Shown in pieces: positions 40,664 through 49,014 of a stretch of DNA of 64,000 bases. The notes beneath the pieces were generated by a model, which saw nothing but the letters and a program-made list of their open reading frames with translations, searched no databases and was not told where the DNA came from. Location: NCBI RefSeq assembly GCF_000585395.1, contig NZ_KK073875.1, positions 2,728,017 to 2,792,016 of the forward strand, written 5' to 3'. The position numbers and the translations under genes were made by a program. Position 1 is the first letter of the stretch, and each line of letters starts with the position of its first letter. This DNA comes from Saccharibacillus sacchari DSM 19268 (lineage in GTDB: Bacteria; Bacillota; Bacilli; Paenibacillales; Paenibacillaceae).

Positions 40664-41548
40664 ATGATGACGACAGCAAAAGTATTAGTTATTGGCGCAA
40701 CCGGAACCGTAGGTTCGCAAGTGGTAAAAGAATTTGATCGCAATAAAGAAGGCATTACGATTCGTCTTGCGACAAGCCGTGCGAAAGCTGCGGAGAAATG
40801 GCGGATAGAAGGACGCGAAGCCGTCGTGCTTGATCTCAATCGTCCGGAGACTTTCGCAAAAGCGTTGGAAGACGTCGACCGGGTGTTTTTGTTGACCGGC
40901 TACACGTCGGATATGCTATTCCAAAGCAAAAAATTGGTTGATGCGGCAGTCGATGCGGGCGTGGGTCATATCGTTCATCTGGGCGTATTCACCTCGGGAC
41001 GCGATCTGATGCCCCATTTTGCTTGGCATGATCTGATCGAAACCTATATCAGGGCCAGCGGAGTTGCCTGGACGCATCTGCATCCGAATGTCATTGCGGA
41101 CACGAGTTTGAAAACGGATCCTCCGATCTCGGAGACCGGTTTTTTTACGGCTTTCACAAAAGATCTGCCGCAAGGATGGGTGTGTGCCGCGGACATTGCC
41201 GCCGTTGCCGCAGCCGTATTGCGGGAAGGGCCGGAGAAACACGGCGGCGCCGATTACTGGTTAAGTACGGAAGTGCTGACAGGTACGGAGGTCGCCGACA
41301 TTTTGACGTCGGCGTCGGGAAAAGAAATCCGTTGCGAGGTGATCGATCCTTCGAATTTCGAAGATCAGGTTGCCGGAATTACGGATGCAGGACAGCGCGC
41401 TTACATGGAAAGTGCCCTCATAACGATGAAATTGACCGCGGCCGGCCAAATGACCGCGCAGACGACAGTCGTTCGCGATGACGTTTTGACGGTTCTGGGG
41501 CGTCCGGGAACGAAGATGGCGGAGTGGGCCCGGCTGAATTTGATTTGA
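40664..41548 (+). CDS. NmrA-like NAD(P)-binding oxidoreductase
   Basis: A 294-residue atypical SDR of the NmrA/QorB-like group. The Rossmann start is KVLVIGATGTVGSQVVKEFD (GxxGxxG). RVFLLTGYTSDML (~74) and IVHLGVFTSGRD (~105) replace the classical YxxxK, typical of NmrA-like proteins, and WTHLHPNVIAD (~143) follows. Such proteins act as NADPH-quinone reductases or as redox sensors. AGGGGG precedes the ATG. It is divergent from TetR and probably repressed by it. Confidence 0.87.
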   Translation: MMTTAKVLVIGATGTVGSQVVKEFDRNKEGITIRLATSRAKAAEKWRIEGREAVVLDLNRPETFAKALEDVDRVFLLTGYTSDMLFQSKKLVDAAVDAGVGHIVHLGVFTSGRDLMPHFAWHDLIETYIRASGVAWTHLHPNVIADTSLKTDPPISETGFFTAFTKDLPQGWVCAADIAAVAAAVLREGPEKHGGADYWLSTEVLTGTEVADILTSASGKEIRCEVIDPSNFEDQVAGITDAGQRAYMESALITMKLTAAGQMTAQTTVVRDDVLTVLGRPGTKMAEWARLNLI

Positions 41549-41578
41549 GGCCCGGTAAGCAAACCGGCGCCAAAAGCA

Positions 41579-41606
41579 AAAAAGAGACGGGTTTCGGCCC
41601 GCCTCT
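41579..41606 (-). terminator. Terminator for the catalase-like gene
   Basis: On the minus strand AGAGGCGGGC-CGAA-ACCCGTCTCT folds with a stable GAA-type loop and is followed by six T residues. It lies 50 bases after the catalase-like stop codon. Confidence 0.75.
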
Positions 41607-41655
41607 TCCGGCATTCTTTTGTATGGACGCACATAAACAAGCCATTTGCTCTGAA

Positions 41656-42648
41656 TCAATGCCCGCCGCTGCGACGTTTCATCGACTCGGCATAGGTCTC
41701 GCGACGGAAATTCAGGATCGGATCGTCGGATAAAGCGATGCCTTCCGGCACGGCGGTCGGGTCCATCAATAGTCCGCGCGGTTCCGCGATCGGTTCGAGC
41801 AGTACCAGCCGTCCCGCGTTGATCCGCGCGCGGTCGCTCGGCCAGCGTTTGGTCGGATCGTCCGTCGGATCGCTTTCTTCGCCGAACACGATATTCAGCT
41901 TGAACGAAGGCGGCTGGGACAGCATGCGCAGTTCAAGCTCTTTTTCCAAATAGTCGTCAGGCAGGGCAGCCGCATCGTGAATCGATAGCGTATGGACGCC
42001 CAGGTCGGGTATCCATTCGAATTTGACCGGACGGCGGCGGCCTTCCGCATCGACGAGCATATAGACATGGATACAGTAGTAAAGGTTGGTGGCATAGCTT
42101 ACGGGCGGCTTCAAGCGCTTAAGAGCAAGCAGGCTCTGCCGGCTTTCGCCGAAATGGCGGGCGAAATGGCGCAGCGCTTCGGATTTGGGCATTTTTCCGG
42201 CTTTGGTCCGGTTGAGCGTCGTCAGCATATCCATGAACGAAGACGGCGTTCTTGCGAAAAAGACCGGAACGGTCACGCCGACCATGTTGGTGACTTCGCC
42301 GTCCGGAAGCGCGAACTGGACCGCCATGCCTTTGGCGGGCGAAAGCAGGTCGGCGAGCGCCGGATCGGTTGAACTGCCCGAAAACCGGACGATCGCTTTG
42401 ATTTCGCGATCTTGAAGATGCGGCGCGGTCGTGAACGGAGCCGCTTTGCCGCTCGGCAGGAACGAAGCGCGGCAGCAGAAGCCGCCGGCATGGGCGCGGC
42501 GGTAGCCGGGATGTACGCCGGATACGCGTTCGAGCTCGTCGACCGCTTCCTCGGCTTCGGTGACGTACAGCTGGTCGTGTTTATCGGCAGAATCGGCCGT
42601 ACTGCCGGATAAAGGATCAGAGCGATGATTCTCGGAATCGCTGAACAT
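41656..42648 (-). CDS. Catalase-family small peroxidase (SrpA-like)
   Basis: A 330-residue minimal catalase-fold heme protein. Marks: GYRRAHAGGFCCRASFLPSG (catalytic His, ~44-63), REIKAIVRFSGSSTDPA (~76-92), MAVQFALPDGEVTNMVGVTV (~103-122) and, near the C-terminus, DPILNFRRETYAES (proximal heme Tyr in RxxxY-type context, ~310). This short group (SrpA, catalase-related peroxidases) lacks the N-terminal arm and C-terminal domain of large catalases and acts mostly as peroxidase. ATG 42648 follows AAAGGAGAA; the frame runs open to 42807 without a site. Confidence 0.87.
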   Translation of the reverse strand: MFSDSENHRSDPLSGSTADSADKHDQLYVTEAEEAVDELERVSGVHPGYRRAHAGGFCCRASFLPSGKAAPFTTAPHLQDREIKAIVRFSGSSTDPALADLLSPAKGMAVQFALPDGEVTNMVGVTVPVFFARTPSSFMDMLTTLNRTKAGKMPKSEALRHFARHFGESRQSLLALKRLKPPVSYATNLYYCIHVYMLVDAEGRRRPVKFEWIPDLGVHTLSIHDAAALPDDYLEKELELRMLSQPPSFKLNIVFGEESDPTDDPTKRWPSDRARINAGRLVLLEPIAEPRGLLMDPTAVPEGIALSDDPILNFRRETYAESMKRRSGGH

Positions 42649-42810
42649 AGCGGTCGTTCTCCTTTCGCTTGTCGTGACTGGAACTGTAACTAATCCGCGA
42701 TAAAGGTAAGAGTACCTCCGATTAAGAGTCGAAAAGTTACGTGATGACGGAAACTGCCGCTCTGTACGCATAGAGTCATTCTCTCTATACCCGGTAACTC
42801 GGCACACTTA

Positions 42811-42846
42811 AACCGCCCTTCGCCGAAATCGGCAAAGGGCGGTTTG
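42811..42846. terminator. Strong hairpin after the PHP gene, possible terminator
   Basis: AAACCGCCCTT and AAGGGCGGTTT (with a one-base shift) surround an inner GCCGAAATCGGC hairpin. It lies about 90 bases past the stop of the PHP gene (minus strand) and before the catalase-like gene. The T-run is weak on both strands. A sequence resembling the end of the family 1 element (GATTAAGAGT.GA.AAG) lies nearby at about 42720. Confidence 0.55.
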
Positions 42847-42937
42847 AGTTCAAGCTCTTCAAATTTGCAATCCCGAGCGCAAACCGAACGGACGGATAGC
42901 GGTCTTCGCACGAATAGTCCGAAGGGCTTCGCACAGT

Positions 42938-43726
42938 TCAGTCGCCGACGGATGCGCTCAACGAGCCTGATTCTAGGGCCTGCACGCGCTTCATGAGTTT
43001 TTTGAGCAGGACCGAAGCTTTGACTCGCAAAGGAAGATCCTCCGAGACCACGACTCGGAACGCGCGAGACACGATCGCTTCTTTCAGTTCTGCAGCAGTG
43101 GAGCAAGAGCGATCCAGCACATTGTACACGCTGCCGTACTGGAGGCATTGATGGGTGTCGCTGCCTGCGGTCACGGGCTTGTCCAAAGCTTCGGCGAAGT
43201 CCGTTACGCGTGCTTGATTGGCAGGCGAGCCGTATTGATACATATCTTTGGCATTCAGATCGAAGGCGTCAAGACGCAGCAGCTGCTCCTTCGGCAGATG
43301 GTGCAGCGGCGTCGATTCGCGGAAAGGATGCGCGCCGATCTTCAACAGCGGATAACGCTCGGCCAGGTTCATGAGATCGGCGAAAGGAATAAAGTTTCCT
43401 TTCGCCGTAAAAGGTTCAAGTTCGCGGCGCACCGCGAGAATATGTTCTTTTTGCCCGATCAACAGAATATGGCCGTTCTCGCGAATATCCACTTCCATGC
43501 CGGGGAAAATCGATAGTCCCTCGGCATCGTAAGTCTCGCCGTTGTACGGATACATCCGATCGAGCGAATCGTAGACCTCGTGAAAGTTCCGGGTGTTGAA
43601 ATGTTCCGTGAGCGCAAGGGCGTTCAATCCGCTCTCTTTCGCCTCGGCGATCATCTCGCGGTAATAGCTTTCGGAGAAGTCGGAGGCTTTGGATAATTTG
43701 GCGTGGGTATGCAGGTCGATGCGCAT
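42938..43726 (-). CDS. PHP-domain metal-dependent hydrolase
   Basis: A 262-residue PHP-domain protein. Metal-binding marks are the start MRIDLHTHAKLSKASDF (HTH), ALTEHFNTRNFHEV (TEH, ~38-45), FPGMEVDIRENGHILLIG (E and H, ~75-92), KIGAHPFRESTPL (~132-144) and TAGSDTHQCLQYG (~186). PHP proteins are phosphoesterases such as histidinol or nucleoside-phosphate phosphatases; the substrate here is unknown. It lies 40 bases after ecfT on the same strand, so it probably belongs to the ECF transporter operon and may act on the imported compound. Confidence 0.86.
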   Translation of the reverse strand: MRIDLHTHAKLSKASDFSESYYREMIAEAKESGLNALALTEHFNTRNFHEVYDSLDRMYPYNGETYDAEGLSIFPGMEVDIRENGHILLIGQKEHILAVRRELEPFTAKGNFIPFADLMNLAERYPLLKIGAHPFRESTPLHHLPKEQLLRLDAFDLNAKDMYQYGSPANQARVTDFAEALDKPVTAGSDTHQCLQYGSVYNVLDRSCSTAAELKEAIVSRAFRVVVSEDLPLRVKASVLLKKLMKRVQALESGSLSASVGD

Positions 43727-43765
43727 TGAGCAGGACTCCTTTTATAGGGAATAGTGGAACGAAAT

Positions 43766-44596
43766 TCAGATCGCGAGCGGATAGGCGGCCCCGATCCAAA
43801 ACAACAAGGCTGCATAAGCGGCAGTGCCGGACAAGAAGGCGATATCGCGGCGAGTGACTTTGAGATGGGACAGCTTGAGCTGGCGGGACTTCGGGTTTTT
43901 CATGCCGAACGAGAAGCCGCGCGTCTCCAGCGCTTCCACGGTAGTGCGCGAGCGTTTGGCCGTTGCCAGCATGAGCGGGAAAAACGCGACTACGAGCATT
44001 TTGAGATAATAAGCGCCGAGTCTCGCATACAAAAATCCGGGAGACGCAGGCGCTCGGCCCCGAAGCCGATACGACAGCAGCACGCTGCGGAATTCTTCGA
44101 ACAATACGGGCAAAATGCGATAGCCGTACGACAGGCTGAACGAGAAAGCGGCCGGCATGCCCAGTGCGAGCAACCCGTCGCTGATGCGTTCCGGGTCCAT
44201 GCCGGAGAATACGGTAATGCTGGCTAACGAGACGATCGACAGCTTCAGCGTCAGCTTGAGCAGCGGCAGCGCCGAAGCGATGTCCCCGCCGAAAAAGAGC
44301 GAAAGGATAAACAGCCATCCGACCTGACCGACCAATCCCAGACACAATACGAAGATAATGAAGGGGGATACCCGCGACAGCACGGTCGTGGCGATCATCA
44401 GCAGGAACAATCCGGCGAGCACGATCATATTGGAAAGAAACCAGGGTGCGATCGCAAAAAACAGATACCACAGGATCATGCAGCGCGGATCAAGTGCCGA
44501 CAAGAAGACGTGACCGCTTCCGTAAGCCGTATTCATCAATTCGAGCTGGATGCGTTCGATGGAGATTTTGTTAAACCAGTTGCGAACGAGCTGCAT
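43766..44596 (-). CDS. ecfT: ECF transporter T component (EcfT/CbiQ)
   Basis: A 276-residue membrane protein of the EcfT (CbiQ) family with about five helices. The family's coupling motifs, which grip the ATPases, are seen as SYRLRGRAPASPGF (A-R-G-like, ~163) and TTVEALETRGFSF (~213-225). It links the ATPase pair to the substrate-binding S component. AAGGAGGCGG precedes the ATG. It overlaps the end of the ATPase gene by 26 bases. The C-terminal end is hydrophobic, as usual. Confidence 0.9.
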   Translation of the reverse strand: MQLVRNWFNKISIERIQLELMNTAYGSGHVFLSALDPRCMILWYLFFAIAPWFLSNMIVLAGLFLLMIATTVLSRVSPFIIFVLCLGLVGQVGWLFILSLFFGGDIASALPLLKLTLKLSIVSLASITVFSGMDPERISDGLLALGMPAAFSFSLSYGYRILPVLFEEFRSVLLSYRLRGRAPASPGFLYARLGAYYLKMLVVAFFPLMLATAKRSRTTVEALETRGFSFGMKNPKSRQLKLSHLKVTRRDIAFLSGTAAYAALLFWIGAAYPLAI

Positions 44597-46478
44597 GTTC
44601 TTCCGCCTCCTTATGCGTCAGGTTTCCGGATGGGCGATCCGCACGTTCATTCGGGCTGCCCCACATTCGCTCCGCAATGCGCTTCGCCAGTTCTTCGGGC
44701 GTTCGACAGAGCGGTCGAATTCCGAGATCGGCGGATAACTGCGCCGTCTGCGTGGGGGCAATGCCTGCCCGGCGGGTCAGTTCGCGATCGGCGAAGATTT
44801 CGTCCGGCGTTCCGTCACCGACGACTTCTCCCTGGTGCATCACGACGACGCGGGTCGCCCAGCGGCTGACCAACTGCATATCATGCGTGGCTATGACGAC
44901 GGTTCGGACATGTTCGCTCAATTCTTCCAGCGCGCCGAGCAGTTCTTCGCGCGTAGACAGATCGAGGTTGGCCGTCGGTTCGTCAAGCAGCATGATCTCC
45001 GGCCGAATCGCCGCGCCGATCGCCAACGAGACGCGGCGCTGCTGGCCTCCGCTCAACAAGCGGGCATCGCGCTGCCGCAATTCCTCCAATCGGAAGGCGC
45101 GCAGCATGTTGGCCACGGAGGCTTCGATATTCGGATAGGCCCGGCGTCTCAGACAGTGCGAGACCTCGGCTTCCACGCTGTCTTCGATAAACATATCCTC
45201 CGGATTTTGAAAAACCAGCGTGACCCCACTCGATAATTGCTCCAAAGACACCGAGCGGGTATCTTGTCCCAATACCGTTACCGAGCCGGATTGCGGCCGC
45301 GCGACTCCGGCAACCAGCTTGAGCAGCGACGACTTGCCCGCGCCGTTATTGCCGACAAGCGCAATCCGCTCCCCTTCGAAAAGGGTCAGGTTCAACGCGT
45401 GCAGCACCTGATGCCGGGCGCGCCGCAGAGCCCGATAATGAAGCGAGGCATCCTGTAGGCGAATGACCTCGTTCGAACTTGACCCGCTTAAGCCGGCATG
45501 GTCTGGATCGGATGCAGGAATCCGTGCAGGCGAAGGATGAAGATTGCCGTTGCCGGATTGCATGAAAGTTGTAAAATGCGCAACGGCTTCATCCATCGTG
45601 ATCGGAAGCCGCTGCGCTGCATGCCTGCCGGCAGAGCGCCGGTCCGGTAACGAAGAACGTGGATCGCTTTGCGTTCTTGCGTTATCCATCTCACGCAGCA
45701 CGGCTGCGGCGCGGGTCACTTCCGGAGGCTGAATCCCGAGCCGGTCCAAGTCGTCCAGACTGTTCAAAGCCTCGGCAGTCGGGCGCTGCCAGAGCACTCG
45801 GCCCGATTCCATCAGGCAGACTTCATGACAATATTCCGCTATGAAATCCGCGTGGTGCTCGATCACGATCACCGTCTTGCCGTGATCCCGGTTCAGGCGT
45901 CTCAGCACTTCGTACACCTGCCGGGCATGCTGGGGATCAAGCTGCGCGACCGGCTCGTCCACGATCAGCACTTCCGGTTCGAGCGACAAAGCGCCTGCCA
46001 ATGCCAGCAGATGCTTTTGTCCTCCGCTCAACTCCCAGACATATCTATCCCGCAGATCACTCAACCCGCACAGATCGAGCGCTTTGCTGGCCATCAGCCG
46101 GTAGTCCGATAAGCCGTAATTCAGCGGGGCGAAGCAGGCTTCGTCGAAGACGGTCGGCCGCACCAGTTGATTTTCGAAATCCTGATACACGTAGCCGACC
46201 ATGCGCGACAATTGGGCTACCGTATGCCCTTCCGCGGGAACGCCGCAGACGTGAACGGTTCCTTCGAAATCACCGGAATAATAGTTGGGAATCAGTCCGT
46301 TGAAGAGCTTGCACAAGGTTGATTTGCCGCTGCCGTTTCCGCCGGCGATCGCGGCAAACGTTCCTCTTTTCAGCGTCAGGGAAGCTTCTTGCAGCACCGA
46401 AATTTCCGAGCCCGGGTAAGCGAAGGAGACTCCGCGAATTTCAATGGCAGGAATGTCCTGCTTGTCCGAATTAGGCAT
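44571..46478 (-). CDS. ECF transporter ATPase, two NBDs fused (EcfA1-A2 type)
   Basis: A 635-residue protein with two ABC ATPase domains in one chain. Domain 1: Walker A GGNGSGKSTLCKLFNG (~47-62), signature LSGGQKHLLALAGAL (~150), Walker B VLIVDEPVAQLDP. A degenerate ~75-residue linker follows. Domain 2: Walker A GNNGAGKSSLLKLVAG (~375), signature LSGGQQRRVSLAIGA (~480), Walker B IMLLDEPTANLDLST. Both sites look intact. Fused forms occur in dedicated (group I) ECF systems. Its start overlaps ecfS by eight bases; ATG 46478 is favoured, with ATG 46505 possible; both have weak ribosome binding sites. Confidence 0.88.
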   Translation of the reverse strand: MPNSDKQDIPAIEIRGVSFAYPGSEISVLQEASLTLKRGTFAAIAGGNGSGKSTLCKLFNGLIPNYYSGDFEGTVHVCGVPAEGHTVAQLSRMVGYVYQDFENQLVRPTVFDEACFAPLNYGLSDYRLMASKALDLCGLSDLRDRYVWELSGGQKHLLALAGALSLEPEVLIVDEPVAQLDPQHARQVYEVLRRLNRDHGKTVIVIEHHADFIAEYCHEVCLMESGRVLWQRPTAEALNSLDDLDRLGIQPPEVTRAAAVLREMDNARTQSDPRSSLPDRRSAGRHAAQRLPITMDEAVAHFTTFMQSGNGNLHPSPARIPASDPDHAGLSGSSSNEVIRLQDASLHYRALRRARHQVLHALNLTLFEGERIALVGNNGAGKSSLLKLVAGVARPQSGSVTVLGQDTRSVSLEQLSSGVTLVFQNPEDMFIEDSVEAEVSHCLRRRAYPNIEASVANMLRAFRLEELRQRDARLLSGGQQRRVSLAIGAAIRPEIMLLDEPTANLDLSTREELLGALEELSEHVRTVVIATHDMQLVSRWATRVVVMHQGEVVGDGTPDEIFADRELTRRAGIAPTQTAQLSADLGIRPLCRTPEELAKRIAERMWGSPNERADRPSGNLTHKEAEEHAARSQLV

Positions 46479-47358
46479 ACGGCACTGTTTCCGCGGAGCC
46501 GTCATTGCCCGAACGTTTTTTTCTGGCCCGCATGATCAAGATGATGACGACGGCGATCACCGCGGCGATGGCGATGCTCAACCAGATCGCGCCGCTGCCG
46601 AGACGGTCGGCCAAGCCGCTGTCCCATTCGCCGAAGTTCCAATCGGTCTCGGACAGGGACTCCGCGCCGAAGGCGAGCAGAGCCAGTATAACGCCGCCGA
46701 TCATCAGTTTAGGCGTCCAGACCTTCACCGATTCGTAACGCGTTGTCGCTTCGCGCGGACGAATCCCGAGCAGAGGTTCGATTTTCCCGTACAGGCGCGG
46801 CACCAAATACAAGGTCGGCAGCAGAGCGAACAGGGTACCGGATACGATCATCGTATTCAGGAAGCTTACGCCTTCGATCAGCACGACGCTTTCGGCCAGT
46901 CCCGGAACGGCTTCGAATTCTTCCACGCCGATCCATACTTTGCCGATATCGACAAGGGTGCTGCAAAGCTGATGGATGCCTACGCCGACGATTGCGGCAG
47001 CCCCGACCTGCATGCGATTACGAGGGTCGCTGACCATGCGGCCCGCTATGTACATGGCTAAGGAGAAGGTCAGGAACTTCTCCAACTCGCCAAGCCCGCC
47101 GAACTGTCCAAGCATTAATTCGCCGAAAATGACTTCGCCAAGCGCTGCGCCGACAGCGGCGTAAAACGGATGGAACAGGATGCACAACGTCAGCGGAATA
47201 AAAGCGAAGTATTCCACCGACAACTCCAGCGGTCCCAGTTGAAGCTTGGGAATCAGTTCGGTAAACATGTTGGACAAGCCGTACAAAGACATGGACAAGA
47301 CGAAAATCATCATCTTCTGCGAGGACGTCAGCGTATACGTCCGGGCCGTGCTTTTCAT
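46471..47358 (-). CDS. ECF transporter S component, substrate unknown
   Basis: A 295-residue membrane protein. The first ~200 residues have six helices of the ECF S-component type with the region VEYFAFIPLTLCILFHPFYA (~48-67) and GAALGEVIFGELMLGQFGGL. It then has an extra tail with two more helices (MIGGVILALLAFGAE; WLSIAIAAVIAVVIILIM) and a basic end, unusual for S components, which are normally ~180-200 residues. The ligand is unknown. AGGAGGCTTTCCCTC precedes the ATG. It heads the operon ecfS-ecfAA-ecfT-PHP, divergent from an RpiR regulator. Confidence 0.8.
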   Translation of the reverse strand: MKSTARTYTLTSSQKMMIFVLSMSLYGLSNMFTELIPKLQLGPLELSVEYFAFIPLTLCILFHPFYAAVGAALGEVIFGELMLGQFGGLGELEKFLTFSLAMYIAGRMVSDPRNRMQVGAAAIVGVGIHQLCSTLVDIGKVWIGVEEFEAVPGLAESVVLIEGVSFLNTMIVSGTLFALLPTLYLVPRLYGKIEPLLGIRPREATTRYESVKVWTPKLMIGGVILALLAFGAESLSETDWNFGEWDSGLADRLGSGAIWLSIAIAAVIAVVIILIMRARKKRSGNDGSAETVPYA

Positions 47359-47548
47359 GAGGGAAAGCCTCCTTGAATGGGATTTGCTTTCAGTCTAGGA
47401 GGGAATCGTCAGCGGAGTATCAACGCAATGTAATTTTATTTTCATAAATATTTTACATGAAACAAAAATTACATTTACTTTTCGCGGGTATACTTGGGTT
47501 ATCCCGGCAGCGGATCAAGCGCAGCTTATCAATCAGGAGGTTTTCCGC

Positions 47549-48388
47549 ATGACTCTTTTTCCCGACAAAAATCATCTATCTCCCGGACAACTTAAAATAG
47601 CCGACTTCATCGAACGCCATCCCGAAGACATGCTGTTTATGACGGAACGCGAGATTGCGGACCGGATCGGTACGAGCGTAGCGACCGTATCGAGGTTTTG
47701 GCGCGCGATCGGCAGCGATAACGCGAAGTCGTTCAAGATCAAGCTAAGAGAACATGCCGATGCCACTCCTGCATTGAAGCTGGAGAAAACGATGTCCGGA
47801 CTGAACGCCGCCAGCCTGCCTGCCAAAATGCTGGAGCAGTCGATTCACCATCTGGAACAGACCGCGGCGCATATCCGACCGGAAGCACTGGAGCGCACGG
47901 CGGAATTGATCGCTTCGGCACGCCGGTTGTATATTCATGCTCCGGGACCGTCGTTGGCGCTCGGCGAGCTGATGGCTTACCGGCTCAATCGCTTTGGATT
48001 ATCGGTGCGCTTGACGGCGGGCAGCGGGCATGAATTGCTGGAGTCGTTGGCGCATCTTCAGGCGGAAGACGCCATATTTGCTTTTTCCTTTACCCGAATG
48101 CTGCCCGAAACGGAAGTCATTCTGGACTGCTCGCGCCGGATCGGCGCGGCTTCCGTGCTGGTGACGGATCGAGAGGAATTGACGTACGGCGTATCCGCGC
48201 GTGAAGCTTTTTGCGTAAGTCGGGGAGAGGTGGGCGAATTTCATTCCATGATGGCGCCGCTATTGCTGGTGGAGCAGTTGATTCTGGGGATCGGCCTGCG
48301 CGATCAGGAGCGTATGCTCGGCAAGCTGGATACGTTGGCCGAATTGCGCGATCGCTATGCGGACAAACTGCCGCGCGGAAGGGCTTGA
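47549..48388 (+). CDS. MurR/RpiR-family regulator (HTH plus SIS)
   Basis: A 279-residue RpiR-type regulator. Residues ~1-75 form the HTH_6 domain (LSPGQLKIADFIERHPEDML; EREIADRIGTSVATVSRFWR). Residues ~115-245 are a SIS sugar-phosphate-binding domain (RRLYIHAPGPSLALGELMAY; ISRMLPETE-like segment FSFTRMLPETEVILDCSRR). RpiR proteins sense sugar phosphates. Divergent from the ECF operon with a 190-base shared upstream region, it is the likely regulator, which hints that the ECF substrate is a sugar, sugar alcohol or nucleoside. CAGGAGG precedes the ATG. Confidence 0.9.
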   Translation: MTLFPDKNHLSPGQLKIADFIERHPEDMLFMTEREIADRIGTSVATVSRFWRAIGSDNAKSFKIKLREHADATPALKLEKTMSGLNAASLPAKMLEQSIHHLEQTAAHIRPEALERTAELIASARRLYIHAPGPSLALGELMAYRLNRFGLSVRLTAGSGHELLESLAHLQAEDAIFAFSFTRMLPETEVILDCSRRIGAASVLVTDREELTYGVSAREAFCVSRGEVGEFHSMMAPLLLVEQLILGIGLRDQERMLGKLDTLAELRDRYADKLPRGRA

Positions 48389-48420
48389 GCCGACGGAGGC
48401 GGATTCCATGCATACGCAAA

Positions 48421-48464
48421 ACAAAAAGCCCTGCTTTCCCTATTCAGGGCGGCAGGGCTTTCCG
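48421..48464. terminator. Bidirectional terminator
   Basis: AAAGCCCTGC (48425-48434) and GCAGGGCTTT (48452-48461) are exact complements with a second small CCCTATTCAGGG fold in the loop. The T-run is stronger on the minus strand, serving the monooxygenase gene; it also follows the RpiR gene. Confidence 0.82.
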
Positions 48465-48478
48465 GGTCGGTCGGATAC

Positions 48479-48775
48479 TTACGGCGCGATGATCGGCTGC
48501 ATCCGGTACACTTCGCGGGCTGCGACCATCTTTTCCGTTGCGCTGCGATATTCCTTGTAATGGTCGCTATCCAGATGCGCTTGCGCGGCCTCCGCGTTTT
48601 CCCAACGCTCGTAAAAAATGAACGTATGCGAATCTTCGAGCGACTCGTTCAGCACGTATTCCAGGCAACCTTGCTCGGTGCGGCTGAGGCCGACGACTTT
48701 GATCAGCTCGCCGCGCAGGTCGTGTGCCCGGCCGGGCTTGGCTTTGATAATGGCGGTTACGGTGATGGCTTCCAT
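48479..48775 (-). CDS. Antibiotic biosynthesis monooxygenase (ABM) domain protein, YgiN-like
   Basis: A 98-residue ferredoxin-like dimeric ABM-domain protein. Marks: ITVTAIIKAKPGRAHDLRGE (~4-23), TEQGCLEYVLNESLEDSHTF (~34-53), FYERWENAEAAQAHLDSDHY (~55-74). YgiN-type members act on quinols without cofactor. ACGGAGGAGAA precedes the ATG. It stands alone between a terminator and a repeat element. Confidence 0.92.
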   Translation of the reverse strand: MEAITVTAIIKAKPGRAHDLRGELIKVVGLSRTEQGCLEYVLNESLEDSHTFIFYERWENAEAAQAHLDSDHYKEYRSATEKMVAAREVYRMQPIIAP

Positions 48776-48820
48776 AGGATTCTCCTCCGTTTGTGAAAAA
48801 ATGGTCGGTGATGCCTTCTT

Positions 48821-48986
48821 TTAGGGCGTGTACACAAACTCAACGACGTGTATCTTTTGCTGCCTTTTCGCCCTCCGCCGCGTCAGTTTCCCTTGACGTG
48901 CCCCGGCACGCCTTCGGAAAACTTCCTTGCTGAGAACGAAAAATCAGCAAAATCTACTTCCGTCGGAGTTTGCGTACACGCCCTAA
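48821..48986. repeat. MITE-like element, family 2, with terminal inverted repeats
   Basis: A 166-bp element. The left end TTAGGGCGTGTACACAAACT and the right end, read in reverse complement TTAGGGCGTGTACGCAAACT, match over about 24 bases with few differences. Inside is a GC palindrome CGTGCCCCGGCACG and a second stem TGAGAACGAAAAAT/CAGCAAAATC. It has no open frame. A degenerate relative lies at 35233-35432. Confidence 0.82.
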
Positions 48987-49014
48987 GCCATTAACTCGAT
49001 TGGGCAGTGTTGAC

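Noticed and set aside
47359..47548. Vitamin riboswitch before the ECF operon
   Set aside because: The 190-base region shows no recognisable TPP, FMN, cobalamin or similar conserved core.
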